Assembly (NCBI GenBank): GCA_964427955.1
Contig: CAYRWY010000016.1
Location: 1 to 33,237, forward strand
Origin: JACRBK01 sp964427955
Lineage (GTDB): Bacteria > Chloroflexota > Anaerolineae > Aggregatilineales > Aggregatilineaceae
Length of the DNA: 33,237 nucleotides
Direction of reading: 5' to 3'
The translations under genes were made by a program, and so were the position numbers. Positions 1-5,967 of the stretch are shown here, piece after piece. The first letter of the stretch is position 1. Each line of letters opens with the position of its first letter. A model generated the notes under the pieces. The model was not told the origin of the DNA, ran no database searches, and worked only from the letters and a program-made list of their open reading frames with translations.

Positions 1-1200
1 CTGAACGCGCAGCGTGTTCACAAACCCGGTGACGGTCTCGCGCTCCAGGCGGCGGCGGATGAAGCGGAAGCGGCGCAGTTGGTGCAGGATCGCGATGGAT
101 GCATTCTCCAGCACACTGCGAATCAGGATCAGCCCTTCGCGCTTGCGGTCTTCCGGCGCAAAGCCGATCCCTTTGGCAATCGCCTCCAGCGGCTGCCGGA
201 TGTTGACTTCCTGACCCTCCAGCAGGACCTGTCCGCTCGTTTTGCGGTCGGCCCCGAAGATCACCTTGGCCAGTTCCGTGCGTCCGGCACCGACCAGCCC
301 GGAAAATCCGACGATCTCGCCCGCGTTGATGTAGAAATTGATGTCGTGATGCCAGTTGCTGTTCAGCCCTTTGACTTCCAACACCCGGTGTTCTTTTTTG
401 ACGACACGGCGGCGGAACACGTCGGACAGCTCGCGCCCGACCATGAGGCTGACGATCTCGTTTTCGCTAAGCTCGTCCACGTCGCGCACAGTGACCAGTT
501 TGCCATCGCGCAGGATCGCCACGCGGTCACACAGCCGCTTGATTTCGTTCAGGCGGTGCGAGACGTAGATCAAGGCCACGCCTTCATCCCGCAGGCGGCG
601 TACCAGCCGGAATAATCGTTCGACTTCGTCGTCGGTCAAGGACGAGGTTGGCTCGTCCAGTGCCAGGACCCGCACCCCCGATTTGAGCGCGCGCATGATC
701 TCGACCACCTGCCGCTGGGCGGAGGAAAGTTCGTAGCCCAGCAAATCGATCGGCAGCACCGCTTCAAAGCCGTAGTCCGTCAGGCTTTGCGTCACCAGGG
801 TATTCAGCCGCTTGCGGTTGAGGAGGCCAAACGTCTTCGGGAGTTCACCCACCCAGATATTTTCCGGTACACTCACCCAGGGGATGATTTCGGGTTCCTG
901 GTAAATAACACGCACCCCGGCTCGATGCGCGCTGTCAGGGTTGGGAAAGGATACTTCCTGTCCATCCAGGATGATCTTACCGGCATCCGGGCGATAGTCT
1001 CCGCTGAGGATTTTGAGTAGGGTGGATTTGCCCGCGCCATTTTCCCCAATAAACGCCAGAATCTCGCCGGAGTGAATCTCCAGGGAGACGTCGTCAAGGG
1101 CGCGCACATTAGGAAACGCCTTGCTAATGTGCAGCATTTGCAGCGTGCTGGTCTTCTCGACGCCCTCTCGATCATTCAATGCTGCGCTTGCCTGCACCAT
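1..1200 (-). CDS. CUT2 sugar ABC transporter ATP-binding protein (AraG/MglA/RbsA type), 3' end off window
   Basis: This is a double-NBD ATPase that would power import of a monosaccharide through a CUT2 permease. The 400 visible residues include a first nucleotide-binding domain with Walker A GENGAGKST (about 52-60), a Q-loop QEPE near 101, signature LSSAQRQ near 158 and Walker B VLALDEPTSS near 178-187. The second domain begins near 285 and carries the degenerate P-loop GLVGAGRTE that is normal for this family. Family members are about 500 residues, so roughly 100 residues lie beyond base 1. The ATG at 1200 is preceded by AAAGAGTG. It lies 93 bp after the tandem AraF-like binding protein and is probably in the same transcript, separated by a stem-loop. 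The permease is presumably off the left edge. Sugar specificity (L-arabinose) is inferred only from the neighbouring binding protein. Confidence 0.93.
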   Translation of the reverse strand, partial: MVQASAALNDREGVEKTSTLQMLHISKAFPNVRALDDVSLEIHSGEILAFIGENGAGKSTLLKILSGDYRPDAGKIILDGQEVSFPNPDSAHRAGVRVIYQEPEIIPWVSVPENIWVGELPKTFGLLNRKRLNTLVTQSLTDYGFEAVLPIDLLGYELSSAQRQVVEIMRALKSGVRVLALDEPTSSLTDDEVERLFRLVRRLRDEGVALIYVSHRLNEIKRLCDRVAILRDGKLVTVRDVDELSENEIVSLMVGRELSDVFRRRVVKKEHRVLEVKGLNSNWHHDINFYINAGEIVGFSGLVGAGRTELAKVIFGADRKTSGQVLLEGQEVNIRQPLEAIAKGIGFAPEDRKREGLILIRSVLENASIAILHQLRRFRFIRRRLERETVTGFVNTLRVQ

Positions 1201-1241
1201 ATCGAGCACTCTTTTCTGAAATTCATAACGCATCCAAGCTG

Positions 1242-1272
1242 TAAGGGGCAAGTGAGCGAACCTTGCCCCTTA
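1242..1272 (-). other. Intercistronic stem-loop between binding protein and ATPase
   Basis: A perfect 11-bp inverted repeat (TAAGGGGCAAG / CTTGCCCCTTA) with a 9-nt loop lies between the binding-protein stop and the ATPase start. No T-run follows on the minus strand, so it is not a standard intrinsic terminator. Stem-loops after binding-protein genes are known to protect upstream mRNA and raise binding-protein levels over the transporter core. That role here is inference. Confidence 0.7.
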
Positions 1273-1293
1273 GACATCAGAACAAAACTGAGG

Positions 1294-3264
1294 CTACTTC
1301 GAGCAGTTCCCGAGCGAAACCGCGTCCATGATATCCTGGTAGTTGTCCGGACTCACGATCGAGGTCGGGGCGAAGGTCATGGGAGGCGGTTCAACGCCAT
1401 TGACCACCGCGTCGTACAGCACGCCCGCCGCCGTGCGACCGACGTCCAGGCCGGAGATGAACAGCGCGGCCTTGAAGCCGGAAGGCTGGCCCGCTGTCCA
1501 GGGCTTGCAGGCTTCGTACGCGCCCAGGCCGACACCGATCACGTCGTCAGGATTGACACCCGCCGTCGCCAGCGCGTTCAACGTGCCCAGCACACCTTCG
1601 TCGTTGCAGCCGAACACGACCCAGTTGGTCACATCGGGGTTGGCCGTGATGATCGGGCCTGCCGCATCCTGCGCCGACAGCGATTCACCCGTGTACGGCA
1701 CCGGGAAGATGTTGCTTTCCGGCACGCCCGCCGCCAGGATCGCGGCCTTCTCGGCGTCGGTCCGGTCATTGCACACCGACAGCGTCTGGACTTCCACCGA
1801 CAGCACGCCGACTTTCTTGCCGCTGTCCGCCAACCAGCCGCTCTCGGTCACCAACTGAGCGGCTGCTTCGCCGACCTTCGCGCCCATGTCCGAGCCATTG
1901 AAGCCGACGAACGGCACCGGGTTGCCGTCCATGTCCATGATGCTGTCATCCGTCGCGACCAGCACCACGCCCGCATCCTTCGCCAACTGCGAGATCGCCG
2001 GCCCAATCGTCTGATCCGGCACCGTGATGGCGATCCCCTGCGCACCCGCCGAAATTGCGTCTTCGACCAGGCTGATCCCCAGGTTCGGGTCGAGCTTGGC
2101 ATCGAACTTACGCGCTTCCGCGCCATTTTCCTCGGACGCCGCGACAAACGACGTCTGAAGGTCGATGAAGTACTGCTGATCGGCGCTCTTGTTGATCACC
2201 ACGAACAGCAGATCTTCCGGCGCGCTCGACATGGCCGACACGTCCACGCCGCAGTTCGCCAGCGAGACATCGTCCATCGTCTCAAGGTAGTTATCCGCAG
2301 TCACGATCGAGGTCGGGGCGAAAGTCTGCGCGGGCGGCACCACGCCGTTGACCACCGCGTCGTACAGCACGTTCGCCGCCGTGCGACCGACGTCCAGGCC
2401 GGAGATGAACAGCGCGGCCTTGAAGCCGGAAGGCTGGCCCGCTGTCCAGGGCTTGCAGGCTTCGTACGCGCCCAGGCCGACACCGATCACGTCGTCAGGA
2501 TTGACACCCGCCGTCGCCAGCGCGTTCAACGTGCCCAGCACACCTTCGTCGTTGCAGCCGAACACGACCCAGTTGGTCACATCGGGGTTGGCCGTGATGA
2601 TCGGGCCTGCCGCATCCTGCGCCGACAGCGATTCACCCGTGTACGGCACCGGGAAGATGTTGCTTTCCGGCACGCCCGCCGCCAGGATCGCGGCCTTCTC
2701 GGCGTCGGTCCGGTCATTGCACACCGACAGCGTCTGGACTTCCACCGACAGCACGCCGACTTTCTTGCCGCTGTCCGCCAACCAGCCGCTCTCGGTCACC
2801 AACTGAGCGGCTGCTTCGCCGACCTTCGCGCCCATGTCCGAGCCATTGAAGCCGACGAACGGCACCGGGTTGCCGTCCATGTCCATGATGCTGTCATCCG
2901 TCGCGACCAGCACCACGCCCGCATCCTTCGCCAACTGCGAGATCGCCGGCCCAATCGTCTGATCCGGCACCGTGATGGCGATCCCCTGCGCACCCGCCGA
3001 AATTGCGTCTTCGACCAGGCTGATCCCCAGGTTCGGGTCGAGCTTGGCATCGAACTTACGCGCTTCCGCGCCCTTCTCTTCCGCCGTCGTCACAAACGAC
3101 GTCTGAAGGTCGATGAAGTACTGCTGATCGGCACTCTTGTTGATCACCACAAACAACAGGTCATCCTGTGCTCCGACCTTGTGTTGCACCGTCGCGGTGC
3201 TGCCCAGGCTGGCCGAGATCACCAGCGCCAGCAGAATCAGGGTGGAAAACAGTTTTTTCGTCAT
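1294..3264 (-). CDS. Tandem (two-domain) AraF-like sugar-binding protein of a CUT2 ABC transporter
   Basis: This 656-residue protein has one Sec-type signal peptide (MTKK start, hydrophobic core about 5-20, likely cleavage after VGA near 32) and then two complete periplasmic-binding-protein domains, about 35-345 and 351-656. Each domain resembles E. coli AraF: VINKSADQQYF near the start, then SAGAQGIAITVPDQ, VLVATDDSIMD and a late DVIGVGLGAYEA segment. Normal AraF-type proteins have one domain of about 310 residues. The repeat unit is 316 codons and a 699-bp core is identical between copies at DNA level. There is no lipobox cysteine. The ATG at 3264 is chosen because it starts the signal peptide and follows AAGGAG; a GTG at 3345 would add 27 hydrophilic residues. 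L-arabinose or a related sugar is the likely ligand, supported by araA and an arabinofuranosidase elsewhere in the window. Confidence 0.93.
   Translation of the reverse strand: MTKKLFSTLILLALVISASLGSTATVQHKVGAQDDLLFVVINKSADQQYFIDLQTSFVTTAEEKGAEARKFDAKLDPNLGISLVEDAISAGAQGIAITVPDQTIGPAISQLAKDAGVVLVATDDSIMDMDGNPVPFVGFNGSDMGAKVGEAAAQLVTESGWLADSGKKVGVLSVEVQTLSVCNDRTDAEKAAILAAGVPESNIFPVPYTGESLSAQDAAGPIITANPDVTNWVVFGCNDEGVLGTLNALATAGVNPDDVIGVGLGAYEACKPWTAGQPSGFKAALFISGLDVGRTAANVLYDAVVNGVVPPAQTFAPTSIVTADNYLETMDDVSLANCGVDVSAMSSAPEDLLFVVINKSADQQYFIDLQTSFVAASEENGAEARKFDAKLDPNLGISLVEDAISAGAQGIAITVPDQTIGPAISQLAKDAGVVLVATDDSIMDMDGNPVPFVGFNGSDMGAKVGEAAAQLVTESGWLADSGKKVGVLSVEVQTLSVCNDRTDAEKAAILAAGVPESNIFPVPYTGESLSAQDAAGPIITANPDVTNWVVFGCNDEGVLGTLNALATAGVNPDDVIGVGLGAYEACKPWTAGQPSGFKAALFISGLDVGRTAAGVLYDAVVNGVEPPPMTFAPTSIVSPDNYQDIMDAVSLGNCSK
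1426..2124. repeat. Direct repeat, copy 1 (699 bp, identical to 2374-3072)
   Basis: Read base by base, 1426-2124 matches 2374-3072 without a difference, at an offset of 948 bp (316 codons). Similarity continues outside this core in frame but with several substitutions. It encodes the centre of the second binding domain. Confidence 0.97.
2374..3072. repeat. Direct repeat, copy 2 (699 bp)
   Basis: Partner of 1426-2124, encoding the centre of the first binding domain. Mismatches begin at 1424/1425 versus 2372/2373 on one side and at 2125 versus 3073 on the other. Sharp edges with diverged flanks point to gene conversion of an older duplication rather than one simple recent duplication. Confidence 0.97.
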
Positions 3265-3633
3265 ATCTCTAAATGCGCTCCTTGTTACCAAATGGCTTGA
3301 TCTAGTAGGGTGCGTTCTCGACGGATTCAATGTCACTTCATGCACACCTCCCGAAAAATTGTCTGTGATAGGGGCTAATCGCTGGAAGGATCTGTCTCAG
3401 ACATCCGGTGAGACGATGGGCCTCACCCCGCACTATCCGCTCTACACCGGGTGAGACCATGCTCATCGGCGGCAGCAGTGGACGGGTTGGGGTGATAGCA
3501 GGATGGAGGCAGAGATTAACTGGGGATGCGGCGGCAACGCAAACAACGCTGGTCATAAGAAGCCGTTTATCAGCAACATGTTTCATATAAAAATCTTTAG
3601 CTGTGACGCGCTAAATAAATACATCATCCATGT
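3265..3633 (-). promoter_or_regulatory. Long 5' leader of the tandem binding-protein gene with alternative hairpins
   Basis: The 477-bp stretch 3265-3741 holds no convincing gene. If the promoter at 3640-3667 is right, about 370 nt would be untranslated leader. Within it, in transcript order, arm A (3458-3449, GGTCTCACCC), arm B (3429-3419, GGGGTGAGGCC) and arm C (about 3414-3405, GTCTCACCGG) are arranged so that B can pair with A (10 bp) or with C (6 bp or more), but not both. A separate 11-bp palindrome TGTCTCAGACA lies at 3393-3403 and an IR TTTAGC/GCTAAA at 3596-3615. Mutually exclusive pairing suggests a leader control element, but there is no obvious terminator run. Confidence 0.4.
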
Positions 3634-3639
3634 TCACAG

Positions 3640-3667
3640 GTTATCATTGGGACGCAATAGCTCACAA
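3640..3667 (-). promoter_or_regulatory. Predicted promoter for the tandem binding-protein operon
   Basis: On the minus strand, TTGTGA (3667-3662) and GATAAC (3645-3640) are 16 nt apart, each matching 4 of 6 bases of the sigma-70 consensus. On its own this is weak. It gains support from the 35-bp element directly upstream, which overlaps the TTG of the -35 box in the same way as at the DUF5107 promoter. Confidence 0.45.
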
Positions 3668-3699
3668 TGGATGAAATTCTGTTGTGATAGACAATATTA
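3665..3699 (-). promoter_or_regulatory. Putative AraC-family operator (bipartite element, copy 1)
   Basis: Read on the minus strand, the element carries half-sites TTGTCTAT and TCCATTG, with TCYAT cores 20 bp apart (3691 and 3671). Ungapped comparison with 5880-5914 gives 26 of 35 identical bases. In both copies the second half-site runs into the TTG of the predicted -35 box, a typical arrangement for an AraC-type activator. The neighbouring AraC-family gene is the obvious candidate binder; binding is inference. Confidence 0.55.
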
Positions 3700-3741
3700 T
3701 GATCTTGTGGCCCGTTGCGATATTTCCGCCTCGCCTTGTAC

Positions 3742-4911
3742 CTACAGGGACAGATCTTTGCGCAGTTGGAGCGCTCCCTGCTGGCGCAGCACGCTGCGCC
3801 TGGCCCGGATGCGATCCACGTCAATCGGATAGGTTCCGTATTTATGAACCGTGCCGTACATCATCGCCGCGTTTTCTACCGGCACGGCATCGTGCACTTC
3901 GCTCGACGATCCGATGAAAAGGCCGCCCTGCGGACCGATCTTCTCGATCAGTTCCAGGGTTTCGTCTTCCACGTCGCCCAGGGTGCCATGCGGCAGGGTG
4001 TGAACGCAGCAGACATTGCCAAACAACAGCTTGTTGGGATACTGCGCGCGAATCTCGAAAATGTCGTTGCAGCCGTTGCGCTCGATGGGATTCAATCCAT
4101 CGGCCCCCAGATCGTCAAAGATCAGCGGCAGAAAATCGCCGTAGCGACCGTCAGTGTGGTAGAGGAACTTGTAGCCTTTGGCCTTGACCGGCTCGGCAAT
4201 CCATTTCCAACGCGGCAGGCCGTGCTCGCGCACGAAGCGCGGGGCGAAAATAGGCCCCGTGGTCCCGGCAATATCCTCGCCCATGAACAGCAGGGGAACA
4301 TTCGTGATCTCGGCGAAGGCGCGCGCGATGTGGGCTGAAAACATCCCCGTACAATCCATGATGTGTGAAACCAGTTCGGGTGCTTCGTAGATCGCCAGCG
4401 CGAACAAGCCCATATCCATGAAGGAATAAGCATCGGTGATCGGCCCTTCCACCGCGCCGATCATGACGATGTCGTACTCGCGCAGTGTCGCCTGGATGTG
4501 CTGCATGGTCGGCTGGTACCACTCGCGCACTTCTTCGTATTTGGGCAGTCGGGGCATACATTTTTCGAGTTCTTGCAGGGTCGAAAAAGGCCGCTTGGAA
4601 ATCCACGCCGTACCGCCCGCCTGGCTGACCTCCCACCGGTCGGGATTGACGCCAAAGAAGCGGACCCAGTTCACGATCTTCGATCCCATCCAGTGCTCTA
4701 CCGGGTCGTAGACAAAGCGGGTGACATCCACGCCGATGTTACGCCAGGCCGTGCCATTCAAATGAATCAAGTCCTCAAAGCTGTAAGGACGGGTCTCCTC
4801 GTACGCGCCATAGCGCGTCAGGATGTGGCGGTTGTCGAGAAAATCGTACGTCAGAATCCGATCCGTCGCTTCCCAATTGATCGCTTTCGTAAAGCATTCC
4901 AGGTTATCCAT
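3742..4911 (-). CDS. Uroporphyrinogen decarboxylase (URO-D) superfamily protein, HTDG subgroup
   Basis: This 389-residue protein has the URO-D/methylcobalamin-methyltransferase TIM-barrel fold signature: an N-terminal INWEATDRI segment, GAVEGPITDAY near 152-162, and HTDG (252-255) followed by GADGLNPIE (269-277). Heme-pathway HemE is unlikely given this divergence. In corrinoid methyltransferases such as MtaA and CmuA the zinc motif begins H-x-C; here Asp replaces that Cys, so metal binding or chemistry may differ. A CC pair follows at 301-302. The start at 4911 has AGAGG four bases upstream. It is 26 bp downstream of the AraC-family gene and probably co-transcribed with it. A role in demethylating methylated sugars or aromatics is possible but not shown. 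Confidence 0.85.
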   Translation of the reverse strand: MDNLECFTKAINWEATDRILTYDFLDNRHILTRYGAYEETRPYSFEDLIHLNGTAWRNIGVDVTRFVYDPVEHWMGSKIVNWVRFFGVNPDRWEVSQAGGTAWISKRPFSTLQELEKCMPRLPKYEEVREWYQPTMQHIQATLREYDIVMIGAVEGPITDAYSFMDMGLFALAIYEAPELVSHIMDCTGMFSAHIARAFAEITNVPLLFMGEDIAGTTGPIFAPRFVREHGLPRWKWIAEPVKAKGYKFLYHTDGRYGDFLPLIFDDLGADGLNPIERNGCNDIFEIRAQYPNKLLFGNVCCVHTLPHGTLGDVEDETLELIEKIGPQGGLFIGSSSEVHDAVPVENAAMMYGTVHKYGTYPIDVDRIRARRSVLRQQGALQLRKDLSL

Positions 4912-4937
4912 GCAGCCTCTTCCTCAATGGTTGACCG

Positions 4938-5849
4938 TCACCCCAACAACTCTAGCGGCTTGGCTTCAGGCGTCTCGCGATATTTACTGGGAGAAACCCC
5001 GGTCGTCTTCTTAAAAATGCGGGAGAAATAATACTGATCGTCATAGCCCACCGCCTGGCTGATCTCGTGGACGGTCTGCTGCGTGACCGACAGCAGCATA
5101 CAGGCGTGCTGAACCTTGAGATGGATGAAATAATCGAGGGGAGAATATCCCGTCTGTTCTTTGAACAGCCGCGAAAAATGCGACTTGGACAGGTTGGCAT
5201 GTTCCGCCATATCCCCCAACGAGATCTGCTGGTGTACGTTCTGGCGCAAATAGTCCAGCGTCGCCCGCACACTGTGAAACTGGCTGGTCCGCAGCCAGGG
5301 TGAAAAAGCACGATTGTCAAAAAACACACAACCCAACAGATGGTGCAAAGTCTGTGCCACGTAGATCATCTGCTGGAGTACAAAACTGCCGAGAAAGCTT
5401 TCGTAACACTCACAAAACAGGGCCTTGGCGGTCTCGGCGGTTTCGGGCGCCACAGCCAACGTATAGCTGTCGGGCGGCAGCAATTGGGCGAAATAATTCG
5501 AGCTTGTCCCCGTGAAATGCACCCAGTGGATCGACCAGGGATCATGATCGGAGGCGCCGTAACAGTGCGGCACATGACGCGGGATCAGCAGCACTTCGTT
5601 TTTGTGCAGGACCTGGCGCTCGTCGTCGATCTCGAACCAGCCTTCACCATCCGCGCAGAAGATCAGAATGTGCTCTTCTGCCCCCGCCTGGCGCTCGCAG
5701 TAGTGGTACTGGGCGTGGGGATACCAGCCAATATCGGTTGGGATCAGGGGTTCCAGCAGGGGATAGGTCTTCAGACTGTCGAGAATAGGCCGGGGAATGA
5801 CATACCGAATCTGGTTTTTGAACCCCTCACGCAGGCGAATGGGTGACAT
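4938..5849 (-). CDS. AraC-family transcriptional regulator
   Basis: This 303-residue regulator has an N-terminal cupin-like sensor domain (about 35-115; GEGWFEIDDERQVLHKNEVLLIP is the typical barrel stretch) and a C-terminal double helix-turn-helix (about 195-292). Recognition helices lie around NLSKSHFSRLFKEQTG (219-234) and GYDDQYYFSRIFKKTTGVSP (268-287); the latter is the AraC signature. The protein probably senses a sugar and activates transport or catabolic genes. It lies upstream of the UroD-like gene in a likely two-gene operon and divergent from the DUF5107 gene. The intergenic region holds a bipartite element that is repeated before the AraF-like operon. The Shine-Dalgarno site is weak (GGGATG), and the first ATG was kept because it begins the conserved domain. 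Confidence 0.93.
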   Translation of the reverse strand: MSPIRLREGFKNQIRYVIPRPILDSLKTYPLLEPLIPTDIGWYPHAQYHYCERQAGAEEHILIFCADGEGWFEIDDERQVLHKNEVLLIPRHVPHCYGASDHDPWSIHWVHFTGTSSNYFAQLLPPDSYTLAVAPETAETAKALFCECYESFLGSFVLQQMIYVAQTLHHLLGCVFFDNRAFSPWLRTSQFHSVRATLDYLRQNVHQQISLGDMAEHANLSKSHFSRLFKEQTGYSPLDYFIHLKVQHACMLLSVTQQTVHEISQAVGYDDQYYFSRIFKKTTGVSPSKYRETPEAKPLELLG

Positions 5850-5879
5850 AGATTTAACATCCCGCTGGTCGAACCATAA

Positions 5880-5914
5880 TGATATTGTCCATCATACCAT
5901 ATTTTGGTCTATTG
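5880..5914 (+). promoter_or_regulatory. Putative AraC-family operator (bipartite element, copy 2)
   Basis: Half-sites TTGTCCAT and TCTATTG have TCYAT cores starting at 5888 and 5908, 20 bp apart. The element matches 3699-3665 (minus strand) at 26 of 35 positions. It begins 31 bp upstream of the AraC-family start codon and ends inside the predicted -35 box of the DUF5107 gene, so it could serve both divergent genes. The TCCAT core resembles the B-box of E. coli AraC half-sites (established knowledge); binding here is inferred. Confidence 0.58.
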
Positions 5915-5941
5915 ATTGCGGGTCTTGTCCCCCGGTACAGT
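5912..5941 (+). promoter_or_regulatory. Predicted promoter of the DUF5107-TPR gene
   Basis: TTGATT (5912-5917) and TACAGT (5936-5941) are spaced by 18 bp, upstream of AAAGGAG and the ATG at 5968. The -35 overlaps the end of the bipartite operator. Confidence 0.55.
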
Positions 5942-5967
5942 AGAAGAATAAAGTAAAGGAGTTTTCT

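Noticed and set aside
1426..3072. Mobile element or phage-type repeat
   Set aside because: The repeat is in frame within one gene and has no terminal inverted repeats, transposase or target duplication.
1072..3300. A 742-codon open frame on the plus strand across the tandem binding-protein gene
   Set aside because: It is antisense to a clear gene, Arg/His-rich, internally duplicated only because the real gene is, and has no family similarity.
3393..3403. Palindrome TGTCTCAGACA as a separate operator
   Set aside because: It is short and lies well inside the predicted leader; it was noted only as part of the leader structure.
3338..3586. An 82-codon minus-strand frame upstream of the tandem binding protein
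   Set aside because: There is no recognisable domain, no clear ribosome-binding site and an odd composition. It lies in the predicted leader and was treated as untranslated.
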